From NCBI GenBank assembly GCA_000997105.1, contig LCEJ01000004.1, positions 1 to 26,102 of the forward strand: a stretch of DNA of 26,102 nucleotides. The letters run 5' to 3'. The notes below the pieces were generated by a model that was not told the origin of the DNA, did no database searches, and saw only the letters and a list, made by a program, of their open reading frames with translations. The DNA is from Candidatus Daviesbacteria bacterium GW2011_GWA2_42_7. GTDB lineage: Bacteria; Patescibacteriota; Microgenomatia; Daviesbacterales; UBA10151. Below, in pieces: positions 5,902-13,274 of the stretch. The translations under genes and the position numbers were made by a program. Each line of letters opens with the position of its first letter. The first letter of the stretch is position 1.

Positions 5902-6651
5902 ATGAAACGCTACCAATCAAGATATAGTTCAAGGTCAAAACCTCTTTCTGTCCGGCGTTTAGAGAAAAAGGGTAAGCGAAAATTTATCTTCACTATCCTT
6001 TTAGGGTTTTTCCTTCTCTATGCCCTTCTTACATGGATTTTACCCACCCTTGTAGGAGGCCTGTCTGTAATAAATAAGTTTAAAGATGCCCCAAAAGCTA
6101 CAAGCTCTATTGCCAATAACGCCACCTTAGCCCCACCTATCCTTAGTATCCCTTATGAAGCCACAAACACCGCCACTATCTCCGTAAAAGGCTATGCCGC
6201 TGCCTCATCAACCGTCGAGATTTATATTGATGATGAGTTAAAAACCGATACCAAAGCCGGGGGTGACGGCAGTTTTTCTACCAGTCCTATCTCTTTAAAT
6301 ATTGGCACCAACAACATTTCCGGAAAAACAGTTGATGAAAAAGGCAACAAAAGCCCCTCCTCCAAACCAATCCGTATTATTTTTACCAGCGACAAACCTG
6401 ATTTAGAGATATCTTCACCCTCAGATAACCAAACCGTAAGCGGAGATAAAAAAGTTACTGTCTCAGGCACTACCAATGCCGATAAAGGGATTAATGTGAC
6501 AGCCGGCAATACCCGTTTAATCGTAAACTCCGACGGCACATTTTCCCAAAGTATTGATATCAGTGAAGGGGAAAATAATATTGTAATCACAGCTTTAGAC
6601 CAAGCCGGTAACACCACCCAAATTACCCGAAAGGTTATTTATCAACCATAG
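5902..6651 (+). CDS. Membrane-anchored Ig-like domain surface protein
   Basis: From the ATG at 5902 the protein has 249 residues: a very basic head (1-27), a single membrane helix at about 28-50 (FIFTILLGFFLLYALLTWIL), a linker, and two beta-rich modules at about 73-160 and 162-249. Both modules show the bacterial Ig-like pattern seen in Big/glucodextranase-B-type domains: VSGTTNADKGINV, SDGTFSQSIDISEGENNIVI, ALDQAGNTTQ. The first module holds the same elements (DGSFSTSPISLNIGTNNISG, DEKGNKS). It is probably an envelope protein with an adhesive or structural role. A TTG four codons upstream is possible but lies inside the leader hairpin. Its stop codon is directly followed by the ATG of the next gene, so the two are translationally linked. 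Confidence 0.8.
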   Translation: MKRYQSRYSSRSKPLSVRRLEKKGKRKFIFTILLGFFLLYALLTWILPTLVGGLSVINKFKDAPKATSSIANNATLAPPILSIPYEATNTATISVKGYAAASSTVEIYIDDELKTDTKAGGDGSFSTSPISLNIGTNNISGKTVDEKGNKSPSSKPIRIIFTSDKPDLEISSPSDNQTVSGDKKVTVSGTTNADKGINVTAGNTRLIVNSDGTFSQSIDISEGENNIVITALDQAGNTTQITRKVIYQP

Positions 6652-7818
6652 ATGGCGTCCATTGCCTTAATTATCAGCTTAACCTTGGGGCAGATAGCCA
6701 AGTTCCCCCAGGGGTCCCAAGGAGGTATCACCCTTTTAGATATCACGGTAGTTATCCTTGTCCTTATTTCCCTTTTTAAACTAAAGTTCCGCTTAAAAAA
6801 ACCACCCTTATGGCTTTTGGCAGCCCTAATCTTTGTATCCGCAGCAACGCTCTCTTTAATACTATCACCGCTTAATTTAAACCTAACCCAATACCTGCAA
6901 AGTTTTGCCTATACCTTGAGGCTACTAACCTATATTCTACTTGGCTGGGTTATTTACAGCGGCGCTTTAACAGAAATAAGAAAAAACACTGCAAAAATCC
7001 TTACCTTTTCCGGCTTAGGGCTTGCAGCCTTAGGGTTGTTTCAGCTGATCCTTCTACCAAACCTGGGCTTTCTGCAAAACCAAGGGTGGGACCCCCATTT
7101 TTTCAGGACAGCTTCAACCCTCCTTGACCCTAACTTTACCGGAGCCTATCTTGCCCTGACTATGCTGGTTTTTGCAACAAAGGCAGGTAAAATATTCCCA
7201 AAAAAATTACTCATACTTTCATTTACTATCACCTACCTTGCTTTTGTAACCACATTTTCCCGAAGTTCGGCGCTCCTTTTAATAGTCGCGTTTTCTTCAC
7301 TTGCATTTTTAAAAAGATCCGTAAAATTATTTCTTCTTGGCCTTTTCCTATTCTTTGGGTTCTTCCTTATTTTTAATACATACCAAAAATCTATTGCCTT
7401 ACCCCGCAATATAGACAGGGAACATTCGGCAGAGGCCCGTTTTGATACCTGGCAGCAGGGCTTTGAAGTGTTCCAAAAATCTCCCGTACTTGGGGTAGGT
7501 TTCAATGCCTACCGCTACGCATTGGACCAATATAACCTCTCTCTCCCTGAATTTTTACAAAGCCGGGGGTCTTCAACTAACGATTCCAGCCTTTTATATG
7601 TCCTTGCAACCACAGGCATCATAGGGTTTATAGCTTATCTGGTTTTTTTAGGCCTTCTGGTCCGGCACACCCTTTCCTCAAAAGAAGAATGGGGGATTAT
7701 TTTAATAGCTTCCCTGGCCGGGCTTTTACCTAACAGCTTTTTTATAAACTCCCTATTTTACCCCTGGATTTTTTTATGGATTGTTCTTCTCTCCTTGAAG
7801 GTTACTGCTGACCGGTAA
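6652..7818 (+). CDS. O-antigen ligase / Wzy polymerase-like membrane protein
   Basis: The 388-residue protein is strongly hydrophobic with about ten membrane helices. The large outward loop in the second half has the Wzy_C/WaaL look: RTASTLLDPNFTGAYLALT after helix five, then RFDTWQQGFEVFQKSPVLG-VGFNAYRYALDQY and SSTNDSSLLYVLATTGIIG before the last helices. This family joins or transfers undecaprenyl-linked oligosaccharides at the outer face of the membrane. The ATG directly abuts the preceding stop (TAGATG). The 3' end overlaps the convergent glycosyltransferase gene by 17 bp. Together with the flippase, glycosyltransferase and methyltransferase that follow it forms a surface-glycan cassette. 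Polymerase and ligase cannot be told apart by sequence here. Confidence 0.85.
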   Translation: MASIALIISLTLGQIAKFPQGSQGGITLLDITVVILVLISLFKLKFRLKKPPLWLLAALIFVSAATLSLILSPLNLNLTQYLQSFAYTLRLLTYILLGWVIYSGALTEIRKNTAKILTFSGLGLAALGLFQLILLPNLGFLQNQGWDPHFFRTASTLLDPNFTGAYLALTMLVFATKAGKIFPKKLLILSFTITYLAFVTTFSRSSALLLIVAFSSLAFLKRSVKLFLLGLFLFFGFFLIFNTYQKSIALPRNIDREHSAEARFDTWQQGFEVFQKSPVLGVGFNAYRYALDQYNLSLPEFLQSRGSSTNDSSLLYVLATTGIIGFIAYLVFLGLLVRHTLSSKEEWGIILIASLAGLLPNSFFINSLFYPWIFLWIVLLSLKVTADR

Positions 7819-8935
7819 TCTCCTGGTATAAACTGTTTAATTTCTCAGCAGAATGTTTCCAGGAAAATTTCTTTGCTTGGGTTATACCCTTTCTATTTAA
7901 TGTTTGGCGGAGATTTATATCAGAAGATATTTTAATTAATGTCCTGCTAATCTCTTTAATACTTTCAGGGTCTACATATAGAGCAGCATCTCCACAAACT
8001 TCCGGCAACGAGGAAGTATTGGAAGTTATTACCGGAGTACCACAATTCATTGCTTCCAAAACCGGAATACCAAAACCCTCATAAAAAGAAGGGTAAGCTA
8101 CACATAATGCTTGTTGATACAAAATTTTTAATTCCTCATTTGATACAAAACCTAACATTTTTATATTTTTATGGTTGGTCAAGTTTTCCAACCCCTCATT
8201 TTTCCAACCTATCTTTCCCACCAAAACCAGGGGAATATCCAATTTACTTTCCAGATATCCTTTAACTAAGTTTTTAAGGTTTTTCCGCGGCTCTAAAGTT
8301 GCTACCGATAAAAAAAATCCAGGCTGTAAATTAAATTTTTGCAAAACCCGGGCAGTCCCTTCCCTATTAATCTTCGGGTTGTACAAGCTGTCTGCTGCCG
8401 GGTAAATAATTTCCATCCTTCCCTTTGGTTTAAGTTTTGAAAAATCATCTTTTGCACTTTTAGAGATTGCCAAAACTAAATCGGCATACCGGGCGATCCT
8501 TTTAAAACGAACTGTATCAAGCTGTGAGGTTTTTTCCTCATGCCACCGGGGGTATAAAACCGATGTCAAATCAAAAACGGTAGCTACCTTTTTACCTGAC
8601 CCTTGGGGAGGCATGTACCAATTAAAGGAATGGAATAAATCAACCTGGCCAATAAACTTTTCTACCGGGAGCCAATTTAATTTCTGCCATAATAAAAAGG
8701 CTGTCCTAAACGACCTGGCAGGAAGTTTAATTATCTTTAGTTCCGCGTTGGGATATTTTCCTAGATCAATATTTTTTAAATAATTATAAGTTCGAAAAGT
8801 GGCAAAACCGAAAAGAATAAATTTATCCGTAGCATTTATTTTTAGCAGTCCGTTAATAAGCTGGTAAGTATAGTTCCCGATACCGGTCCTTTGTTTATCA
8901 TTTAAAACAGATATATCAATACCAAAAGTTTTCAT
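7802..8935 (-). CDS. Glycosyltransferase family 4 (GT-B fold)
   Basis: The 377-residue protein is a retaining GT4 enzyme. The N-terminal Rossmann domain starts FGIDISVLNDKQRTGIGNYT, with the glycine loop after the first strand. The C-terminal nucleotide-sugar domain starts near 205, holds LEPRKNL (215-221) and the E-x7-E motif EGFGIPVLE (286-294), followed by NCGTPVITSNTSSLPEV and GDAALYVDP. It probably transfers a sugar from a nucleotide donor onto a lipid-linked glycan at the cytoplasmic face. Its ATG overlaps the stop of the methyltransferase gene by one base (TAATG), with GGAG five bases upstream, so translation is coupled. Donor and acceptor cannot be read from the sequence. Confidence 0.92.
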   Translation of the reverse strand: MKTFGIDISVLNDKQRTGIGNYTYQLINGLLKINATDKFILFGFATFRTYNYLKNIDLGKYPNAELKIIKLPARSFRTAFLLWQKLNWLPVEKFIGQVDLFHSFNWYMPPQGSGKKVATVFDLTSVLYPRWHEEKTSQLDTVRFKRIARYADLVLAISKSAKDDFSKLKPKGRMEIIYPAADSLYNPKINREGTARVLQKFNLQPGFFLSVATLEPRKNLKNLVKGYLESKLDIPLVLVGKIGWKNEGLENLTNHKNIKMLGFVSNEELKILYQQALCVAYPSFYEGFGIPVLEAMNCGTPVITSNTSSLPEVCGDAALYVDPESIKEISRTLIKISSDINLRQTLNRKGITQAKKFSWKHSAEKLNSLYQEITGQQ

Positions 8936-9618
8936 TATTTCTCCAAAACTGCAAAATATTCCGTGGGGTATTGATGTATTGGTAGTATGGATAAAACAAT
9001 TTTCCTAATTATTTTTTTTAATAATACGGGTCCCCTAAAAAGTGCAGCAAAAACAGTCTCATTATATAAAGGGTGTACCTGCTTCAAATAAATCAGCTTC
9101 AAACCCACCATTTTTATCAGGCTTTTAACATCATCCTCACTATACTCACGCAAATGGGATTTATCCAAATAATGCCGGAAAATTACCCCTGATTGTTCTA
9201 GCTCTTTATCTACTACCCGGGGTACAATAATAATTATTCTTTTACTGGTAACTCTTTTTGCCTGTTGTAAGATTTTTTTATCGTCTCCGTGTTCTAAAAT
9301 ATCAAATAAAAAAACCGTATCAAATAAATTATCTTCAAATGGCAATTTTTCAGCCGTGCCTTTTACAAAATTACCTTTTTTATTTTTTTTTGCACCTTCA
9401 ATAAATTTTTCTACAAAGTCCAGTCCCCAAACCTGGTACCCTAATGAACTTAGGTAGTCTACATAAATCCCGCTGCCGCAGCCAACATCCAAAACCTTAC
9501 TACCATCAATAAAGTTTATTAATAGCGCTACTCTCTCCTTATCTAATTTAGCAGATTCCTCCCCCCATCCAAACCGGGCAGCAGAATCTAAATAGTAACC
9601 AGAAGATTTTTTAGTCAT
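8935..9618 (-). CDS. SAM-dependent methyltransferase (class I)
   Basis: The 227-residue protein carries motif I VLDVGCGSG at 42-50, the acidic end of strand two (WGLDF, about 66), a KLPFEDNLFDTVFLFDILEH stretch typical of Methyltransf_11 enzymes at about 93-112, and a later RIIIIVPR strand. It sits between flippase and glycosyltransferase genes, overlapping the flippase stop by 8 nt, so it probably methylates a glycan or a lipid-linked intermediate, as capping methyltransferases in such clusters do; quinone or other small-molecule methylation cannot be excluded. The C-terminal part has a hydrophobic and basic patch (about 193-215) that might contact the membrane. Confidence 0.88.
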   Translation of the reverse strand: MTKKSSGYYLDSAARFGWGEESAKLDKERVALLINFIDGSKVLDVGCGSGIYVDYLSSLGYQVWGLDFVEKFIEGAKKNKKGNFVKGTAEKLPFEDNLFDTVFLFDILEHGDDKKILQQAKRVTSKRIIIIVPRVVDKELEQSGVIFRHYLDKSHLREYSEDDVKSLIKMVGLKLIYLKQVHPLYNETVFAALFRGPVLLKKIIRKIVLSILPIHQYPTEYFAVLEK

Positions 9619-10843
9619 GTCCGAAGTAATATTTTTGGATATAAAAAATAAGCACTGAGAGACTTATAACATCTGAAATAACGGTAATCCAGGCAGCAGC
9701 CATAAATCCATACTGCGGTATAAAAATAAGGTTGGCTGTTATATTAAAAATAAGCGGCACAAAAGAAATAAAAATTACTTGCCTTAAAAATTTCTCAGAC
9801 GAAAGTAGAATTTGTGAAACCGGCACATGTACAAACATAAACGGTATTGATAAAGCTAAAATCTGTACCACTACCACCGCCTTTAAATATTGCGGTAAGA
9901 ACAAACTAATAATGAGAGGTAAAATAAATACGTATCCCACTGCCACAATAACCCCAAAGACAGCCATCACCTTAATACTTTTATAATATATTTTTTTAAT
10001 TTGTGCCTTATCTATCTCCTGAAGTTTGGCTAAAATAGGAAAAAGCGTTACTGCTAAAGTAGTGGGGATAAAGACAATTGCTTCTAAAAATCTGTAAGCT
10101 ACCCCGTAAATGCCGGTCTCAAAATTACCCCGTAAGTAAGAAAGAAAAAGCGTGTCTACTTTAAAATAAATCAGTCCTAAGATACCTAAAAATCCATACG
10201 GCAAAGACCCGGCAAGCATCCTTTTTATTAATTGGAAGTCAAAAGCCTCCAACCAGTTCAACCTTTCCTTAAATGCTAAAACAATTAAAGACAACACATA
10301 CAAGGCTTGTCCTGCCAGTAACCCTAGAACCGCTCCTTGCGGACCAAACCCTAAAGTAACCAATATAATACCTATAAGCACAGTAAAGATACTTAAAGAG
10401 GCTATCCCCAAGGCAGAATATTTTGTTTTCAAAGATGCAATAAAAGCTGCATCCAAAGTTAAAGATATGCTTTGCGGTAAAGCGACTAAGACTGCCAGTA
10501 AAAATAAATTACGCCGCGTAAGATCAGGGTCTAGGAAATAAATTCCACCTAAAAAAGCAAATACAAAAACCAATAAAATAATCAGCCGTAAAACAATTGC
10601 TGCGGATAAAAGTTTCCCTACCCTCTCCCGTCCCAATGAAACCTCTCGGGTAATAAACCTGGTAATGCCGAAATCGGCTAAAGAGGAAACTAAAGAAAAA
10701 TATGAAAGGGCTGCCACATATAATCCAAAATCGCCCACCCCTAAGCTTCTGGCTAAAAAAAGGGTATATAAAAAAGAGGTAACCTTCGCAAAAACCTGCC
10801 CCCCGTATAACCAAGCCGACTTTTTTAAAATTACTTTCTCCAC
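9611..10843 (-). CDS. Polysaccharide flippase (Wzx / MOP superfamily)
   Basis: The 410-residue protein has about 12 predicted membrane helices and the N-terminal pattern of polysaccharide exporters (WLYGGQVFAKVTSFLYTLFL, then ARSLGVGDFGLY and ADFGITRFITREVS). Wzx proteins move undecaprenyl-linked oligosaccharides across the cytoplasmic membrane. An in-frame stop lies four codons before the GTG at 10843 and no later start is near, so GTG is well supported. There is no ribosome binding site; instead an extended -10 ends 6 nt before the GTG. The gene follows tRNA-Val on the same strand and leads the flippase-methyltransferase-glycosyltransferase operon. Confidence 0.92.
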   Translation of the reverse strand: MEKVILKKSAWLYGGQVFAKVTSFLYTLFLARSLGVGDFGLYVAALSYFSLVSSLADFGITRFITREVSLGRERVGKLLSAAIVLRLIILLVFVFAFLGGIYFLDPDLTRRNLFLLAVLVALPQSISLTLDAAFIASLKTKYSALGIASLSIFTVLIGIILVTLGFGPQGAVLGLLAGQALYVLSLIVLAFKERLNWLEAFDFQLIKRMLAGSLPYGFLGILGLIYFKVDTLFLSYLRGNFETGIYGVAYRFLEAIVFIPTTLAVTLFPILAKLQEIDKAQIKKIYYKSIKVMAVFGVIVAVGYVFILPLIISLFLPQYLKAVVVVQILALSIPFMFVHVPVSQILLSSEKFLRQVIFISFVPLIFNITANLIFIPQYGFMAAAWITVISDVISLSVLIFYIQKYYFGHD

Positions 10844-10849
10844 AAGGAT

Positions 10850-10858
10850 AGTTTAACA
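10850..10858 (-). promoter_or_regulatory. Predicted flippase-operon extended -10 (leaderless layout)
   Basis: The minus strand reads TGTTAAACT, ending 6 nt before the GTG at 10843. The -10 hexamer matches TATAAT at four of six positions and no -35 is seen, so this is a weaker case; read-through from tRNA-Val is an alternative. Confidence 0.35.
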
Positions 10859-10871
10859 AAAACCCGTTCTG

Positions 10872-10943
10872 TGGGCACTAAGGGATTTGAACCCCTGACA
10901 TCTGCAATGTGAATGCAGCGCTCTACCACTGAGCTAAGTGCCC
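10872..10943 (-). tRNA. tRNA-Val (CAC)
   Basis: Acceptor GGGCACT pairs with AGTGCCC, discriminator A. D arm GCTC/GAGC, anticodon stem CTGCA/TGCAG with loop TTCACAT (anticodon CAC, Val), and T arm with loop TTCAAAT. The next bases are CAG, so CCA is not encoded. A promoter lies upstream and the flippase operon starts 28 nt downstream. Confidence 0.96.
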
Positions 10944-10955
10944 ATAATAGTTTGT

Positions 10956-10984
10956 ATTTTACCATTCCCACCCTTGCCTTACAA
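10956..10984 (-). promoter_or_regulatory. Predicted tRNA-Val promoter
   Basis: Minus strand TTGTAA (10984-10979), a 17-bp spacer and TAAAAT (10961-10956) with TGG in front (extended -10). The -10 ends 12 nt before the tRNA. It overlaps the lepB promoter on the other strand. Confidence 0.55.
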
Positions 10985-11003
10985 ACCTGAAATATAGGAT
11001 AAT
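10974..11003 (+). promoter_or_regulatory. Predicted lepB promoter (leaderless layout)
   Basis: TTGCCT (10974-10979), an 18-bp spacer and GATAAT (10998-11003). The ATG at 11010 is only 6 nt behind the -10, so the mRNA would start at the start codon. No ribosome binding site is present. Confidence 0.45.
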
Positions 11004-11009
11004 AAGTTT

Positions 11010-11603
11010 ATGGAGCCCACATATTACCCGGAAGAAAAACCTTCTTTCTGGTCCTCATTCAAAGGAAAAGCAGTAGAATTTATAGAATTTATCGCCATAA
11101 TAGGGGCCGTCTTTGTAGTCCTCCGCTTTTTTGTGGCTGAGCCCCATAAAGTCTCCGGCCGTTCTATGGTACCTAATTTCCAGGACGGTGACTATATTAT
11201 CACCAATAAAATTAGTGCCAAAAGCGGGGAATTTAAAAGAGGTGAAGTGGTAATTTTACAAAACCCAAGAAACCCCGACCAGGTTTTTATCAAAAGGGTC
11301 ATTGGTTTACCCAATGAACGTATCGGCTTACTAAACGGCGCTGTTTTAATAAACAGCCAACCGATTGCTGAAACCTACCTCCCTCAGGGGACAATAACAC
11401 CCGGAGAATCTTTTTTGACTGATGGGGAAGAAGTAGTTGTACCCGATGGCCAATATTTTGTAATTGGCGACAATAGGACCGGCAGCTCTGACTCTAGGGA
11501 ATGGGGCCCGGTTCCGACTGAGCTTATTATTGGCACGGCATTTTTAAGGTACTGGCCTCCACAAGAATTTACGCTGATCAAGATCGGAGTGGAATCTCAG
11601 TAA
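11010..11603 (+). CDS. lepB: Signal peptidase I
   Basis: The 197-residue protein has one N-terminal membrane helix (about 23-42) and the S26 peptidase motifs: GRSMVPNF with catalytic Ser52, DGDYIITNK (59-67), RGEVVILQNP (77-86), IKRVIGLPNE with the catalytic lysine K95, and GDNRTGSSDSREWGPVP (153-169). Type I signal peptidases cleave the signal peptides of exported proteins at the outer face of the membrane. Length and single anchor resemble Gram-positive SipS-type enzymes. It is a single gene, divergent from tRNA-Val and convergent with parB. Confidence 0.96.
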   Translation: MEPTYYPEEKPSFWSSFKGKAVEFIEFIAIIGAVFVVLRFFVAEPHKVSGRSMVPNFQDGDYIITNKISAKSGEFKRGEVVILQNPRNPDQVFIKRVIGLPNERIGLLNGAVLINSQPIAETYLPQGTITPGESFLTDGEEVVVPDGQYFVIGDNRTGSSDSREWGPVPTELIIGTAFLRYWPPQEFTLIKIGVESQ

Positions 11604-11608
11604 CAGTC

Positions 11609-11646
11609 ATTCTGGCAAGGGCGCTTTTGGCAACCGCGACCAGAAT
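11609..11646. terminator. Possible terminator hairpin between lepB and parB
   Basis: ATTCTGG (11609-11615) and CCAGAAT (11640-11646) form a 7-bp stem, with shorter GC pairings inside, filling the gap between the convergent lepB and parB genes. No T run follows on either strand, so the terminator role is inferred from position. Confidence 0.35.
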
Positions 11647-12501
11647 CTAAGACCCCATAAAAGAAGTTATCGCCTCGTAAACTTTTCTCATAATTTCCGA
11701 TGTCCTATCCGGGTCTCCGGGTACCCTAATCTCTAACCTGGCATGGTTCCCTGTCAAAACATATTTTACATTTGCTTTCTTATCTCCGTCAGACAGCGTA
11801 GATGAGAGCCCATGTTGGATCCTGTCTACCTCGTCATTTAAAATATGCATGGAGGTTCCCACACCTTTTTTAGGCGCAACACCAAACTTTACCCGCATTT
11901 TCCGGACTAACTCCTCCGCACCCCGAACCGACAAATTTTTCCGCAAAACCTCTTTATAGGCATCAACAATAAGTTGGGGATCCTCTAGGGATGAAAGTGC
12001 ACGGACATGTCCTTCTGTGGTTTGCCCGGACATCAATGCATCTTTTAAAGCATCGGGGAGTGTTAAAAGACGGATGGTATTTGAAATATAGGCCGGGCTT
12101 TTACCTACCCTTTGGGCAATTTCAGAATTAGCCAGATTAAATTCCCCCATTAGCCTTTGGTAAGCCTGGGCACGCTCCAGGGGGTTTAAGTCCTGCCTTT
12201 GGACATTTTCCACAATTGCCATCTCCAACATCCCTTGGGGAGAAGTGGTTTTAATAATCACCGGCACTTTTTTAAGCCCGGCTAATTTTGAGGCCCTCCA
12301 CCTGCGCTCTCCGGCAATAATCTGAAATCCGGCCGGCGTCCGGGCTATCACAAGCGGCTCCAAAATTCCATGCTCACGGATCGACTCGGCAAGTTCCGCC
12401 AAAGACTCAGGGGTAATTAAACCTCGTGGTTGGAGCGGATTAGGTTCCAGAAGTGTTATATCCAATTCAAAGACTTGATCCGTATTATCGTTATTATCCA
12501 T
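11647..12501 (-). CDS. parB: Chromosome partitioning protein ParB
   Basis: The 284-residue protein has the ParB/Spo0J arrangement: N-terminal CTPase/nuclease-like domain with NPLQPR (21-26), the GERRWRAS box (64-71) and ENVQRQDLNPLE (98-109), then a helix-turn-helix around 122-145 (SEIAQRVGKSPAYISNTI) that reads parS, and a C-terminal part that should hold the dimer domain. ParB clamps load at parS sites and slide on DNA to organise the origin for segregation, normally with ParA. No parA is in the window. The gene overlaps the end of rpmA by 8 nt and is therefore the last gene of a ribosomal-protein operon, an unusual place for parB. I found no parS-like 16-mer by eye. Confidence 0.95.
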   Translation of the reverse strand: MDNNDNTDQVFELDITLLEPNPLQPRGLITPESLAELAESIREHGILEPLVIARTPAGFQIIAGERRWRASKLAGLKKVPVIIKTTSPQGMLEMAIVENVQRQDLNPLERAQAYQRLMGEFNLANSEIAQRVGKSPAYISNTIRLLTLPDALKDALMSGQTTEGHVRALSSLEDPQLIVDAYKEVLRKNLSVRGAEELVRKMRVKFGVAPKKGVGTSMHILNDEVDRIQHGLSSTLSDGDKKANVKYVLTGNHARLEIRVPGDPDRTSEIMRKVYEAITSFMGS

Positions 12502-12742
12502 TAACTGATACTACCTGACAGCCTTTTTTCTTGCTAAATTGGACCTTCCCGGAAGAAACAGAATAAATAGTAAAGTCATTTCCAAGTTTTGTTCCGGCAC
12601 CGGGATTAAAATGGCTTCCCTTTTGCCGGATTATAATATTACCCGATTCGACCTTTTCACCACCATAGCGCTTTACGCCCAAGCGCTTTGAAACCGAATC
12701 CCTATTTGTTTTAGCTGTACCGCCTGCTTTTGTATGTGCCAT
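12494..12742 (-). CDS. rpmA: 50S ribosomal protein L27
   Basis: The 82-residue protein is a typical bL27: MAHTKAGGTAKTNRDSVSKR start, LGVKRYGGEKVESGNIIIRQ and GSHFNPGAGTKLGNDFTIY in the middle. The N-terminal tail reaches the peptidyl-transferase centre. It begins directly with MAHTK and so lacks the extra cleavable N-terminal residues of Firmicutes L27. Just upstream of the ATG lies a perfect 5 x 7-nt repeat instead of a ribosome binding site, and before it a promoter whose -35 lies in a palindromic repeat. The stop codon lies inside the parB start region (8-nt overlap), so parB translation is probably coupled. Confidence 0.97.
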   Translation of the reverse strand: MAHTKAGGTAKTNRDSVSKRLGVKRYGGEKVESGNIIIRQKGSHFNPGAGTKLGNDFTIYSVSSGKVQFSKKKGCQVVSVNG

Positions 12743-12743
12743 A

Positions 12744-12778
12744 ATTAGTTATTAGTTATTAGTTATTAGTTATTAGTT
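12744..12778. repeat. Perfect 5 x 7-nt tandem repeat before rpmA
   Basis: ATTAGTT is repeated exactly five times. On the coding (minus) strand it reads AACTAAT repeats ending one base before the rpmA ATG, occupying the ribosome binding region. Confidence 0.9.
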
Positions 12779-12792
12779 CGTTGTTCATTGTT

Positions 12793-12821
12793 AACATAAT
12801 ACTTTCTGTGAAAAGTGTCAA
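12793..12821 (-). promoter_or_regulatory. Predicted rpmA promoter
   Basis: Minus strand TTGACA (12821-12816), a 17-bp spacer, TATGTT (12798-12793). The expected leader is about 44 nt and contains the heptamer repeat. The -35 is joined to the palindromic repeat at 12824-12863. Confidence 0.55.
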
Positions 12822-12823
12822 CA

Positions 12824-12863
12824 CTTCGACCCCGCTCAGTGTTGATCCTGAGCCTGCCGAAGG
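12824..12863. repeat. Palindromic intergenic repeat, copy A
   Basis: CTTCG (12824-12828) pairs with CGAAG near 12858-12862 and GCTCAG with CTGAGC inside, making a 40-nt hairpin between rplU and rpmA, two bases before the L21 stop codon. TCAACACT (12818-12825) and AGTGTTGA (12839-12846) give an alternative stem. It is related to copy B at 20482-20524; on the minus strand both read GGGTCGAAG, one variable base, then GTTGAC. Confidence 0.7.
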
Positions 12864-12864
12864 A

Positions 12865-13236
12865 TCAAGAAGCTTTTTTCACGGACTTCTTTACCGGTTT
12901 TACTGCCTCTTTTTTGACTTTGGGTTCTACCTGCTTTTCAGTTGCCCACTTAACTATTGTAACTTCCCTTCTTTGGCCGGAAACCTTCCTATAATTTGCT
13001 TTTGCATGGAACTTGGCAACCCTTACCTTATCCTTTTTAATAGTTTCCAATACCTCTAATTTCAAAGATTCTTTTAAATAGGGTGTTCCTACTTCAACCC
13101 CTTTTTCATCCTTCAAAAGCAATACCTTCTCAATGGAAAGTGTTTTTTCGCCACCATTAATCTTGTCAACTTCAATCCTCTGCCCGGGTTTAACCAAATA
13201 TTGTCTGCCTGAAATTTCAAAAACTACGTAATTCAT
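12865..13236 (-). CDS. rplU: 50S ribosomal protein L21
   Basis: The 123-residue protein is bL21: MNYVVFEISGRQYLVKPGQ start and the family signature KFHAKANYRKVSGQRREVT at about 79-97. Residues 100-123 form a Lys/Val-rich tail (QVEPKVKKEAVKPVKKSVKK) beyond the usual end of about 103 residues, common in lineages with extended ribosomal proteins. L21 binds 23S rRNA and is usually transcribed with L27, as here. It has its own promoter inside the end of the upstream gene. Its stop codon lies two bases from palindromic repeat A. Confidence 0.96.
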   Translation of the reverse strand: MNYVVFEISGRQYLVKPGQRIEVDKINGGEKTLSIEKVLLLKDEKGVEVGTPYLKESLKLEVLETIKKDKVRVAKFHAKANYRKVSGQRREVTIVKWATEKQVEPKVKKEAVKPVKKSVKKAS

Positions 13237-13245
13237 ACAAAGCGT

Positions 13246-13274
13246 ATTGTACCTTTTTAGCCCTAGAAAGACAA
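13246..13274 (-). promoter_or_regulatory. Predicted rplU promoter
   Basis: Minus strand TTGTCT (13274-13269), a 17-bp spacer, TACAAT (13251-13246), then 9 nt to the ATG. A start 7 nt after the -10 would leave a leader of only 2-3 nt. Confidence 0.5.

Noticed and set aside
10524..10859. 111-codon minus-strand frame overlapping the flippase start
   Set aside because: The flippase frame has clear family motifs at the same place; this one has no recognisable features.
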